In this document: piece after piece, positions 1-6,748 of the stretch
Numbering within the stretch: the first letter of the stretch is position 1
Layout of the letters: each line of letters starts with the position of its first letter
NCBI GenBank assembly: GCA_002322035.1
Contig: DCNF01000049.1
Location: 25,131-33,868, forward strand
DNA length: 8,738 nt
DNA from: Geobacter sp. UBA1603
GTDB lineage: Bacteria; Desulfobacterota; Desulfuromonadia; Geobacterales; Pseudopelobacteraceae
Direction of reading: 5' to 3'
Notes under the pieces: generated by a model
What the model was told of the DNA's origin: nothing
Databases searched by the model: none
Seen by the model: the letters and a program-made list of their open reading frames with translations, nothing else
Program-made: the position numbers and the translations under genes

Positions 1-681
1 GCCCCCCGCCTGTCGGGCAGACAAACGGCCGATGACATTGCCAAGGCAATGCTGGTGCATGATGACCATACCCAGGAAATCTGGGACCAGCGACTGTTCA
101 ACAGCACTATCCAGGCACTGGTAGGCGCCCTGGAAATGAAAGATTCCTATACCCAGGGGCATGCCAAGCGGGTCACCGAATATTCCCTCAGCATCGGTTC
201 AAAACTGAATCTGAACGAAGAAGAGCTCCGCGACCTTTATCTGGGTTCGATTCTTCACGATATAGGGAAAATCGGCACCGAGGAGGAAGTGCTGAACAAA
301 CCGGAAAGCCTGAACCTGCGGGAGGAGACTCTGGTGCGTGAGCACCCCCTTAAGGGCACCCTGCTGATCGTCGGCATCGAAAATTTAAGCCACATCGTTC
401 CGACAATCCTGCACCATCACGAATACTGGGATGGCAACGGCTATCCCGGCCGCCTGAAAGGTGACCAGATACCGCTGCACGCCCGCATCGTGGCTGTTGC
501 CGACGCCTACGACGCCATGCTTTCAAACCGCTCTTACCGGCCCGCCCTGGAAAAAGACATCGCCATTCGGGAATTACTCAAGAAAAAAGATACGCAATTC
601 GACCCGTTTATCGTTGATGTCTTTATTGAATGCCTTAACGATTCGCCGTTCGAGATGAAGGACTTCAGTTATTATTTTTGA
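1..681 (+). CDS. HD-GYP domain protein, probable c-di-GMP phosphodiesterase (5' end outside window)
   Basis: The HD-GYP domain hydrolyses the second messenger cyclic di-GMP, usually under control of an N-terminal receiver or sensor domain. The frame is open from base 1 with no stop, so the ATG at 49 is probably internal and the true start and the sensory part lie outside the window. Visible metal-site motifs, in order, are the first His (GHAKR), the HD pair in LHDIGK (bases 256-261), the EHP histidine, the HHH cluster followed by DGNGYP (GYP at bases 439-447), and the aspartate in VADAYDAM. All hallmark residues of an active HD-GYP enzyme are present. The protein ends about 50 residues after the last motif, as is usual when this domain is C-terminal. 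Its stop codon (679-681) lies inside the 3' end of the convergent znuB gene. It could be part of a two-component response regulator (RpfG type); the window does not show which. Confidence 0.9.
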   Translation, partial: APRLSGRQTADDIAKAMLVHDDHTQEIWDQRLFNSTIQALVGALEMKDSYTQGHAKRVTEYSLSIGSKLNLNEEELRDLYLGSILHDIGKIGTEEEVLNKPESLNLREETLVREHPLKGTLLIVGIENLSHIVPTILHHHEYWDGNGYPGRLKGDQIPLHARIVAVADAYDAMLSNRSYRPALEKDIAIRELLKKKDTQFDPFIVDVFIECLNDSPFEMKDFSYYF

Positions 682-1498
682 ACGTCACCAGACGGCGCGC
701 CAGAAATGAGCAGGCCAGCGCCAGCAGGTTCAGAATCACGATCGTGGCACTGGTAGGAAGGTTGGTGACAAACGAGACCACAATCCCCGCAATGACCGTC
801 ACTCCTCCCTGGAGAGCGGCCCAGATAATGCAGCCGCGGAAACTGCGAGCATTCTGCAGGGCTGATGCAGCAGGGAGAATCAGAAGGGATGAGATCAGCA
901 TGATCCCAACCAGCTTCATTGCCAGCACAACCGAAAGAGCGGTCAGCATAACCAGCACGGCATTGATCAGATTTGTCCTGATTCCGGAAACCCTGGCAAG
1001 TTCTTCATTGAAGGTCACCGCCATCAGGTCATGGAAAAAGAGCCGGACAAGAAGCATGACCACAACGAACAGCACCAGCGCCAGATACGTCTCTTCACTG
1101 CTTATTGCCAGGATATTGCCGAACAGGTAGCTTAACAGGTCAACATTATACCCCCCGCCAATGCTGGCCAGAATAATTCCCGCCGAGATCCCCAGGGCAG
1201 ACACAATTCCAATCGCCGTATCACCGCTCAAACGCGCTTTTTCGGTCAGCTTGAGAATTCCGAGCGATGCACACAGTACAATCGGCAGAGACGCCACAAG
1301 TGATGCCGCCGAATACAGCTTAAGTGCCAGTGCAATCGCCGTGCTGCCGAAGGTAACATGGGCCAGACCGTCGCCAATCAGCGAGAGCCGGCGAAGCACC
1401 AGAAACACTCCGAGCACCGAGCACAGGACAGAAATCAGGGTTCCCGCCAGAAGGGCGCGCTGAATGAATCCGTATGAAAAAATTTCAACAAGAGCCAT
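665..1498 (-). CDS. znuB: ABC-3 family metal (zinc/manganese) transporter permease, ZnuB-like
   Basis: This is an integral inner-membrane permease of the ABC-3 metal transporter family, 277 aa, the usual length. It forms the channel through which a periplasmic binding protein delivers Zn2+ (or Mn2+/Fe2+) with ATP hydrolysis by the neighbouring ATPase. About seven to nine hydrophobic segments can be seen, including roughly residues 17-37, 66-83, 93-112, 138-158, 176-215, 225-245 and 247-267. Family-typical stretches are SLIGDGLAHVTFG (39-51) and the DLLSYLFGN segment (120-128). The ATG follows the znuC stop by 4 bases and has no clear Shine-Dalgarno sequence, so translation probably depends on coupling to znuC. 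It is the last gene of the ruvB operon, and its 3' end overlaps the opposing HD-GYP gene by 17 bases. Zinc is the most likely substrate because of the partner's His-rich tail, but manganese or iron cannot be excluded from sequence. Confidence 0.9.
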   Translation of the reverse strand: MALVEIFSYGFIQRALLAGTLISVLCSVLGVFLVLRRLSLIGDGLAHVTFGSTAIALALKLYSAASLVASLPIVLCASLGILKLTEKARLSGDTAIGIVSALGISAGIILASIGGGYNVDLLSYLFGNILAISSEETYLALVLFVVVMLLVRLFFHDLMAVTFNEELARVSGIRTNLINAVLVMLTALSVVLAMKLVGIMLISSLLILPAASALQNARSFRGCIIWAALQGGVTVIAGIVVSFVTNLPTSATIVILNLLALACSFLARRLVTFKNNN

Positions 1499-1502
1499 TG
1501 GG

Positions 1503-2282
1503 TCAATGCCGGTGACACATCAGGTGCTGGGAGTTGGGCCCGAACAGCATGGTCATTTCATCAGAATGACAGAATTCTTCAAAGCTGCCATAAAACAATA
1601 CTTTTTTATCCAGATACAGCATTTTCGAGGCATGTTTTCCGATTGCGCCCGAATCATGGGTTACCAGAAGCACCGTCACTCCGTCAGTTCGGTTGATATC
1701 GCCGATCAATCGGTAGAAACGATCTCGCATGTCCGGATCAAGCGCCGCTGTCGGCTCGTCAAGAATCAACAGATCCGGTTGATTGACCAGGGCACGGGCC
1801 AGCAGAACCCGCTGCTGCTGGCCGCCAGACAGTTCTCCGATCAATTTATGCCTGATACCATCAATATCAAGCAGTTCAAGCGTGCGGACAATCCTGCCGC
1901 GATCGTCAGGAGAAATTGAACGGGGCAGACGGGTGCGCGACAACAGCCCAAGGGCAACCGTCTCCTCGACGGTTGCCGGAAAAACCGGGTTGATAACATT
2001 CAGGCTCTGGGGCAGATACCCGATTCTCTGCCACTCCCGAAACCGGTCAGTCGATGTGCCAAACAGCTCCGCACTCCCCTCGCTGATGCGGCAAAGCCCC
2101 ATCAGACAGCGTACAAACGTACTTTTGCCCGATCCGTTCGGACCAACAATTCCAACATAATCCCCGGCCTCAACGCAGATCGAAACCGCCTCAAGCACCC
2201 TTCCTTCGCGGTAGCAGCATCCAAGGCCGCTGGTACGGACAACCGACTGTACCGATTCGTTCCTGCGTGTGGTATTCGCCAT
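1503..2282 (-). CDS. znuC: ABC transporter ATP-binding protein for metal uptake, ZnuC-like
   Basis: This is the cytoplasmic ATPase that drives the ZnuB-like permease. Numbering from the ATG at 2282 (259 aa), the Walker A is GPNGSGKST (47-55), the Q-loop glutamine is in GYLPQ (Q92), the signature is LSGGQ (151-155), the Walker B is LLILDEPT (171-178) and the H-loop is VTHD (H209). All catalytic elements are intact. The last residues contain a His/Cys cluster (HLMCHRH), and His-rich tails are common in zinc-transport ATPases. An upstream in-frame ATG at 2303 would add 7 residues and overlap the preceding gene by 19 bases. I prefer 2282 because GAGG, inside the last codons of the upstream gene, lies 7 bases before it and the gap to that stop is only 2 bases. 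It sits in the ruvB-hda-LRR-znuC-znuB operon. No periplasmic binding protein gene (znuA) is in the window. Confidence 0.9.
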   Translation of the reverse strand: MANTTRRNESVQSVVRTSGLGCCYREGRVLEAVSICVEAGDYVGIVGPNGSGKSTFVRCLMGLCRISEGSAELFGTSTDRFREWQRIGYLPQSLNVINPVFPATVEETVALGLLSRTRLPRSISPDDRGRIVRTLELLDIDGIRHKLIGELSGGQQQRVLLARALVNQPDLLILDEPTAALDPDMRDRFYRLIGDINRTDGVTVLLVTHDSGAIGKHASKMLYLDKKVLFYGSFEEFCHSDEMTMLFGPNSQHLMCHRH

Positions 2283-2284
2283 GC

Positions 2285-3613
2285 TTACGCCTCGTATCGC
2301 CATTTGAAACTGACCGCTTTACATCCTGGCACCAGACGCCGGTAAAGGGCAAGCCCTTCTTCTGTTATGCCGGTTCCGCTGCAGGTCAGCCACTTCAGTC
2401 CTTTCAGCGACGCCAGATTGCGCAGCCCCTGGTCAGAGATTCCGGTGTGGTAGATTGAAAGCCGCTGCAGTCCTGACAGTGCTGCCAGACTGCGTAATCC
2501 ATCGTCCGTGATACGGGTATTGGACAGATACAATTCAAGAAGCCCGGTCAGCCCGGTAAGATGGCGGAGAGCGCTGTCATCGATATCATAGAGGAACAGC
2601 GCCTGGAGGTCATCCGGCTTGAGATCGTCAAGAAAGCGCATTTCAAGCTCAGAATTGCCCCGAACGTCAAGACGGACAGCCCGGTCGAGAAAAACCTCCC
2701 TGACCCCGCAGGCTGATCCGATCCTCTGCCAGTCACGGTAGTCCACCGAATCTGCATTGCGGGTATAAAGAACCCCGCATGAAGATTCCACCGGGAATGA
2801 TATGGCCCGTGTTTCGGGCGGCAGTGTTTCGTAACTGCCGTGTGATATGCCAGCGGTTTCGCCCCGCAGCACATAAAGCCGCTTGCGTGTACGGGCGATA
2901 TCAAGCTCAACGGTTGCCGCCATTTCAGCCAAAAGATCAATACCATCGGCCATCGACTCGTCAACCCGCAGCTTGAAACGGTATATATCGGTCTGCTTCA
3001 GCTCTGTGATCTGAAGCGAAACTGCATGGATGTTCTCGCGGGCTCTGGCGATCATACGGATCACACGCACAAGTTCCATGGCCACATCATAAGCTTCCGG
3101 CGGTTCAGACTCCAACTCCCAGTCACTTAAGATATCTTCCAGCACCTTGCGGTTTCCCGACTGGTAAGCCTGGTTGGCAACGGCCATCAATTCCTGCCGC
3201 CGACAACGCTCGCGCTCATCGGATGCGAGATCGGGGTGCACGGCCTTGGCCACATCCCGGTAAATCGATTTCAGGCTTTTCTGCTGAAGCGGCACTTCCG
3301 GCTCGTCGTCAAGCAGATCCGTCGTATGCTGGAATGCCGTGAATGCGCCCCCGCCCGGGGACGGTTGGGAAGCCGGCGATTCCCAGGTTTCTCCCAAAAG
3401 CCCCTTCAACTGCCACTCAAGGTCTTCGAGCTCGGCAATCCTGACCCCGAGGATTTCTTCGTAAACCTGTTCAAACAGCCTGATATCGGCCTTGAGCACC
3501 ATAAACTGGCGCTCCGTAGCAGCCAGTTCGGACTGATAACCTGCCAGTTCGTCCCGCTTTCGATCAAGTTCAATCTCTTCGGGTGTTTTCAAACGATTCC
3601 GATAGGGGCTCAC
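2285..3613 (-). CDS. Coiled-coil / J-like domain / leucine-rich-repeat protein of unknown function
   Basis: I do not recognise a named family for the whole 442-aa protein. There is no signal peptide or membrane segment, so it is probably cytoplasmic. Numbering from the GTG at 3613: residues 10-75 are charged and heptad-like (coiled coil); 76-110 is a Pro/Gly/acidic linker; 113-165 resembles helices II and III of a J domain, with the HPD tripeptide at 126-128 but no clear helix I. A second helical stretch covers about 172-250. The C-terminus holds about four 23-24-residue leucine-rich repeats (roughly 332-354, 355-378, 379-402, 403-426) with the pattern T-x-I-[TS]-[DE]-x-G-L. HPD suggests DnaK stimulation and LRRs suggest protein binding, but both are inference. 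The start is GTG at 3613, overlapping the hda stop (GTGA), because AGGAGG (3620-3625) lies 6 bases upstream. A GTG at 3637 gives 8 extra residues and would bury that ribosome-binding site in the coding region. Confidence 0.8.
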   Translation of the reverse strand: MSPYRNRLKTPEEIELDRKRDELAGYQSELAATERQFMVLKADIRLFEQVYEEILGVRIAELEDLEWQLKGLLGETWESPASQPSPGGGAFTAFQHTTDLLDDEPEVPLQQKSLKSIYRDVAKAVHPDLASDERERCRRQELMAVANQAYQSGNRKVLEDILSDWELESEPPEAYDVAMELVRVIRMIARARENIHAVSLQITELKQTDIYRFKLRVDESMADGIDLLAEMAATVELDIARTRKRLYVLRGETAGISHGSYETLPPETRAISFPVESSCGVLYTRNADSVDYRDWQRIGSACGVREVFLDRAVRLDVRGNSELEMRFLDDLKPDDLQALFLYDIDDSALRHLTGLTGLLELYLSNTRITDDGLRSLAALSGLQRLSIYHTGISDQGLRNLASLKGLKWLTCSGTGITEEGLALYRRLVPGCKAVSFKWRYEA

Positions 3614-4311
3614 CGCTGCCCTCCTGCAGCAAGACACTCCCGGGCCAGGGCAAGTGTCATTTTACGTTTCGTCGACATGGAACAACGGTAGAGCTGTTCG
3701 AAGGCACTGATCAACTCGCCCGCCTCGCGTCCGCTCGTTGCCAGAATGTAGTCAAGCAACTCATCGGGAACCAGGATCTGTTTATCTTCAGCAATTTTTT
3801 TGATGATCATCCTGCGCGACGAGTCGTCAGACACATCCAGGCGGGCAACCAACCCCCACAGCAGACGGGACACCAGATGGTCGTCAAGGGTGGGAAGTTC
3901 ACGCGGCGGCAGTAATCCGGCCATGACAACCGGCCGGCCGCTGGCATAAAATTCGTTAAAAGCCTGCCAGAGCGCTCCCCTGATCGAAGCGTCATCAGGC
4001 AGGAGATCCAGGTCATCCACCACCAGCAGTGGAAGCATACAGGCTCGATCGGCAATGACGCGCAGCCTGTCCGGCTCACGACAGCTGATATATGGCTCCA
4101 GCGGCGCAGAGCTCAACAGATGCGCTGCCAGTGCTTTCAGGAGGTGGGTTTTGCCGGAACCATGAGGGCCATACAGATACAGCAGCGTATCCGGATCGGC
4201 AGGATCGGCGATCCGCATGGCAAAGGCATGGGCTGCAGCAGTGCCTTCACAGACAATAAAATTGTCGAGACTGCTGACCGGCGTAACGGGAAAATCGAAA
4301 AACTGCTGCAT
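3610..4311 (-). CDS. hda: DnaA-like AAA+ ATPase, Hda type (regulator of replication initiation)
   Basis: This 233-aa protein has the DnaA AAA+ module but no C-terminal helix-turn-helix origin-binding domain, as in Hda. In E. coli, Hda bound to the loaded sliding clamp stimulates ATP hydrolysis by DnaA and so prevents re-initiation. Visible motifs are Walker A GPHGSGKTH (48-56), Walker B LLVVDD (95-100) and the arginine-containing SRLLWGL (148-154), matching the box VII region of DnaA. The N-terminus starts MQQFFDF. The glutamine followed by aromatic residues fits a clamp-binding motif, as in Hda, but this is inference. The ATG lies 2 bases after the ruvB stop with no strong Shine-Dalgarno sequence, which points to coupled translation, and the stop overlaps the next start as GTGA. 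An alternative is a general DnaA-related ATPase with another partner, since Hda function outside Gammaproteobacteria is less well tested. Confidence 0.85.
   Translation of the reverse strand: MQQFFDFPVTPVSSLDNFIVCEGTAAAHAFAMRIADPADPDTLLYLYGPHGSGKTHLLKALAAHLLSSAPLEPYISCREPDRLRVIADRACMLPLLVVDDLDLLPDDASIRGALWQAFNEFYASGRPVVMAGLLPPRELPTLDDHLVSRLLWGLVARLDVSDDSSRRMIIKKIAEDKQILVPDELLDYILATSGREAGELISAFEQLYRCSMSTKRKMTLALARECLAAGGQR
3620..3625 (-). promoter_or_regulatory. Ribosome-binding site fixing the start of the J-like/LRR gene
   Basis: AGGAGG on the - strand, 6 bases before the GTG at 3613-3611. It lies in the last codons of the hda-like gene, and the GTGA overlap suggests reinitiation or coupling. 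It decides in favour of 3613 over the upstream GTG at 3637. Confidence 0.75.
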
Positions 4312-4313
4312 GA

Positions 4314-5339
4314 TCAGAACAGGCGGCCCTGCGGAGTCTCCGGAACCGGGCGGCCCATATGCAGATATGCAGCCCGGGTGGCAACCCGCCCGCGCGGGGT
4401 ACGGTTCAGGAAGCCGTTTTGAATAAGAAACGGTTCGTACACATCCTCAATCGTATCGCTTTCCTCACCGATTGCAGCGGCGACCGTATCCAAACCGACC
4501 GGCCCGCCGCCGAATTTATCAATGATCGTGAACAGAATCATCCGGTCCATCTGATCAAACCCCATCTCGTCAATTTCAAGCAGCCCAAGCGTCTGCTGCA
4601 CCACCGTACGGGTAATCACCCCGTCGGCGCGAACCTGTGCATAGTCGCGCACCCTGCGCAGCAAGCGATTGGCGATCCGTGGGGTCCCACGACTGCGGCG
4701 GGCAAGTTCTTCAGCACCTTCAATTTCGATTTCCATGCCGAGGATCCGTGACGACCGCCGGATTATGGTTGCCAGTTCCTGGTCGGTGTAAAATTCCAGC
4801 CGTGAAATAACGCCGAAACGGTCACGCAGTGGAGACGAAAGCAGTCCGGCCCTGGTCGTGGCCCCCACCAGCGTAAACTTCGGCAGATCAAGCTTGATGG
4901 TTCGGGCGCTCGGCCCCTGGCCGATGATGATGTCAAGCTGATAATCCTCCATGGCCGGGTAGAGAATTTCCTCAACAACATGGGAAAGTCGGTGGATTTC
5001 ATCAATAAACAGGACGTCATGAGCTTCAAGATTGGTCAGAATTGCCGCCAGGTCACCGGGGCGTTCAATAACCGGACCGGAGGTTGACTTGATATTGACG
5101 CCCATTTCACAGGCAATGATGTTGGCCAGCGTGGTTTTTCCCAGGCCGGGCGGACCATAGAGCAGCACATGGTCAAGCGCCTCTCCCCTCCCTCGGGCCG
5201 CATCGATGAACAGGCGCAGGTTGCCCTTGATCTTCTCCTGCCCGATGTAATCATCAAGTGCCCGCGGCCTTAATGTTGCATCGTACTGGCAATCATCGTC
5301 ACGTTTTTCGGGGGCTATGGCCCGATCAGTACCACTCAT
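4314..5339 (-). CDS. ruvB: Holliday junction branch migration helicase RuvB
   Basis: RuvB is the hexameric AAA+ motor that, with RuvA, moves Holliday junctions during recombinational repair before RuvC cleaves them. At 341 aa it is full length. Visible parts are the N-terminal [11 protein letters not shown] segment (25-34), Walker [10 protein letters not shown] (62-70), Walker B LFIDE (110-114) followed by IHRL, sensor 1 GATTRAG (159-165), the arginine-finger segment LRDRFG (171-176), the [13 protein letters not shown] sensor 2 region (217-229), and a C-terminal winged helix ending around [11 protein letters not shown] (308-318). The ATG at 5339 is supported by GGAG 7 bases upstream. It is the first gene of a five-gene operon. 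ruvA and ruvC are not adjacent: the next upstream gene runs divergently, unlike the ruvC-ruvA-ruvB cluster common in related bacteria. I saw no clear LexA-type operator just upstream of the start. Confidence 0.98.
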   Translation of the reverse strand: MSGTDRAIAPEKRDDDCQYDATLRPRALDDYIGQEKIKGNLRLFIDAARGRGEALDHVLLYGPPGLGKTTLANIIACEMGVNIKSTSGPVIERPGDLAAILTNLEAHDVLFIDEIHRLSHVVEEILYPAMEDYQLDIIIGQGPSARTIKLDLPKFTLVGATTRAGLLSSPLRDRFGVISRLEFYTDQELATIIRRSSRILGMEIEIEGAEELARRSRGTPRIANRLLRRVRDYAQVRADGVITRTVVQQTLGLLEIDEMGFDQMDRMILFTIIDKFGGGPVGLDTVAAAIGEESDTIEDVYEPFLIQNGFLNRTPRGRVATRAAYLHMGRPVPETPQGRLF

Positions 5340-5458
5340 GCAGCATCTCCACTGTTTTCAATCCGGAAGACTATGAACGAAACCCGAACGATTGTCAAAC
5401 CGGCACTGGAAACAGCGGATACGTGAGTACCTGGCGCCAGTGATTGATTGACGGGTTC

Positions 5459-5486
5459 ATTATAAATATGAGAGTATAAAACTTAA
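5459..5486 (-). promoter_or_regulatory. Candidate sigma-70 type promoter for the ruvB operon
   Basis: On the - strand a perfect -10 hexamer TATAAT lies at 5464-5459, with a weak -35-like TTAAGT at 5486-5481 and a 16-base spacer. The predicted start near 5452 leaves a leader of about 110 bases before ruvB. The -10 is strong and the -35 poor (3 of 6), so confidence is limited. Confidence 0.4.
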
Positions 5487-5525
5487 GCCGGCGGTTTTAT
5501 TGAATCCGTCAGCCACACTATAGTC

Positions 5526-5531
5526 AGGAGG
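5526..5531 (+). promoter_or_regulatory. Strong ribosome-binding site of the small lipoprotein gene
   Basis: AGGAGG lies 6 bases before the ATG at 5538. It confirms the start and suggests efficient translation. Confidence 0.85.
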
Positions 5532-5537
5532 ATTACC

Positions 5538-5987
5538 ATGAAACAGCGCTTCGTTCGTACGATAAGCACCGCCGTCCTGATGTCGCTCGTACTTCAGCTT
5601 GCAGCCTGCGGCACTTTGATGTTTCCGGAACGGAGGGGGCAAAAAGCTGGTGAAATCGACGTAAAAGTTGCAATTCTTGACGGCATCTTACTTGTTTTTG
5701 GCATCATTCCCGGAGTTGTCGCCTACATTGTCGATTTTTCAACCGGGGCGATCTATCTGCCGGCCGGCAAGAAAAATCATCTCGTTCAAGGTGAATATGA
5801 TCAGATCACCGTAATCCGCGTTCCGCCTGAAGTGCTCCGGAACCCTGCTGCCGTAAGGGAAATTGTCAGCAGAGAGATGGAACTGCCATGTGTTGTAAAC
5901 TGGGATCGCCTTCAGACATCCCGCATAAAATCTGAACAGATCAGGACCGCTCTTGTTGAAGCACGGGCAACCAGCTACACCCACTGA
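5538..5987 (+). CDS. Small lipoprotein of unknown function
   Basis: This 149-aa protein is exported and lipidated. It has a basic N-terminus (MKQRFVR), a hydrophobic stretch (about 9-22) and a clear lipobox LAAC with the lipidated cysteine at C24. The +2 residue is Gly, so an outer-membrane destination is more likely than inner-membrane retention, by the E. coli rule. Directly after the cysteine comes GTLMFPERRGQKAGEIDV, then a second hydrophobic stretch (about 44-68) with the motif AILDG and a VDFSTGAIYLP segment (66-76). From memory this CGT..PERRGQ / DFSTGAIYLP pattern recurs in small bacterial lipoproteins of unknown function, but I cannot name the family. The second hydrophobic stretch may insert in or lie on a membrane. 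It is a single-gene unit with its own ribosome-binding site and a downstream terminator, and runs divergently from ruvB. Confidence 0.85.
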   Translation: MKQRFVRTISTAVLMSLVLQLAACGTLMFPERRGQKAGEIDVKVAILDGILLVFGIIPGVVAYIVDFSTGAIYLPAGKKNHLVQGEYDQITVIRVPPEVLRNPAAVREIVSREMELPCVVNWDRLQTSRIKSEQIRTALVEARATSYTH

Positions 5988-6014
5988 ACGAAATAGATTT
6001 ATACGGCAACACCA

Positions 6015-6063
6015 TACCCCTTCTCATTGAGTTTCAAGCAGTGAGAGGGGGTACACTTTTTTT
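6015..6063 (+). terminator. Rho-independent terminator of the small lipoprotein gene
   Basis: Left arm 6015-6026 pairs with right arm 6042-6053 as a 12-bp stem with one G-U pair. The loop is 15 bases and could itself form a short inner stem. A run of seven T (6057-6063) follows after three bases. In the opposite direction no T run follows, so it acts mainly on + strand transcripts. Its right arm and T run lie within the last codons of the convergent LolB-like gene, whose stop is at 6024-6026. Confidence 0.8.
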
Positions 6064-6725
6064 CCGGTCAGATCAGGCGAAACCTGCCATGACGATGGAG
6101 GCTGGTTGACCTCAATTTCTTCCAGAACGATCCGGTAGCGTTCCTGCTCCGGAGTCACCATAATGATTTCCTGCGGCACGGGCACCCCATTCACCACCGC
6201 ATAGCCACGATAACGGGCCTCTTCTCCACTACTTAACAGTTTGGATGTAAGGCGTCCCTGTTCAACCACGACCGTTTCCTTCGCACCAAATCTATTAAGC
6301 CGCTCACTGCCGGTCGTATCAATAATTCCATGATTGTCAATATCCATAAGCCACTGCAGTGAACGCCATGCACGCAAGACCCCTGCCCCGCGAAGGTCCT
6401 TGATATAGCCGCTAAAAGCGGCATTCTGGGTATTATCCACGAGGATGATGCGATCGTTTTCAAGCCAGGTTTCCTGAAGAACCGTGCCAAACGGCGACAG
6501 AAGGATAAACCGTAAAAAATCGGGCTGGCGGACCTGAAGATAACCGCCGGCACTTCCCCCGCGCTCCGCAGACGTGTAAGAAAGCGACAATGAAGCAGAA
6601 AGCGTTGATATTCTTGCCGGGGAAGCAAACACGGAAGCCGCAGTAGAGGATTGTACAGCCGTGCAGCCGCATGGCAGTACGAACAGCACCAGCAGCAGGG
6701 TCCTGAACAAACGTAAAGTATGCAT
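6024..6725 (-). CDS. LolB-like outer-membrane lipoprotein
   Basis: LolB is the outer-membrane receptor that accepts lipoproteins from periplasmic LolA and inserts them in the membrane. Taken from the ATG at 6725, this protein is 233 aa. It has a signal peptide (MHTLRLFRTLLLVLFVL) and cysteines at 19 and 21; C21 follows Gly and fits the lipobox better (LPCGC), though Pro at -3 is unusual. The mature part has the LolB/LolA-like pattern of alternating strands: GYLQVRQPDFLRFILLSPFG (61-80), DRIILVD (91-97), VPVPQEIIMV (181-190) and YRIVLEEIEVN (197-207), ending with a WQVSP strand (213-217). Similarity is to the fold family, so general LolA/LolB-like is safer than true LolB. An ATG at 6752 overlaps the Cas6-like stop (ATGA) and adds 9 residues, but AAGGAGG lies 9 bases before 6725 and the shorter form starts cleanly with a signal peptide. 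It is co-transcribed with the Cas6-like gene. Confidence 0.75.
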   Translation of the reverse strand: MHTLRLFRTLLLVLFVLPCGCTAVQSSTAASVFASPARISTLSASLSLSYTSAERGGSAGGYLQVRQPDFLRFILLSPFGTVLQETWLENDRIILVDNTQNAAFSGYIKDLRGAGVLRAWRSLQWLMDIDNHGIIDTTGSERLNRFGAKETVVVEQGRLTSKLLSSGEEARYRGYAVVNGVPVPQEIIMVTPEQERYRIVLEEIEVNQPPSSWQVSPDLTGKKVYPLSLLETQ

Positions 6726-6734
6726 ATTCCTCCC

Positions 6735-6741
6735 CCTCCTT
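6735..6741 (-). promoter_or_regulatory. Ribosome-binding site deciding the LolB-like start
   Basis: AAGGAGG on the - strand, 9 bases before the ATG at 6725-6723, with a second GGGAGG at 6734-6729. This purine run would be coding if translation began at 6752. Confidence 0.7.
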
Positions 6742-6748
6742 ACAAAGC

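Larger units (their letters stand above)
5340..5537. other. Divergent intergenic region between ruvB and the small lipoprotein gene
   Basis: This 198-base region contains both 5' leaders and is AT-rich at 5454-5482. It has a perfect 10-bp palindrome CTGGCGCCAG at 5431-5440, and an 8-bp palindrome ACTATAGT at 5517-5524 just before the + strand ribosome-binding site. A weak + strand promoter guess is TTGATT (5444-5449), 17 bases, TATGAG (5467-5472), each matching the consensus at 4 of 6 positions. Its elements overlap or abut the stronger - strand -10, so the two directions may compete. I see no open reading frame or RNA gene here that I would support. Confidence 0.5.

Noticed and set aside
1464..1919. 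151-codon + strand frame opposite znuC, and similar frames at 3236-3691 and 678-1130
   Set aside because: These lie antisense to genes with clear motifs and show no recognisable domains; they are shadow frames.
2332..2640. The leucine-rich-repeat coding stretch as a DNA tandem repeat
   Set aside because: The periodicity is at the protein level (about 72 bases); the copies are diverged in nucleotide sequence and do not suggest recent duplication.
5340..5400. A LexA/SOS operator in front of ruvB
   Set aside because: A CTGT is present near 5352, but no properly spaced ACAG partner follows and I see no other convincing dyad there.
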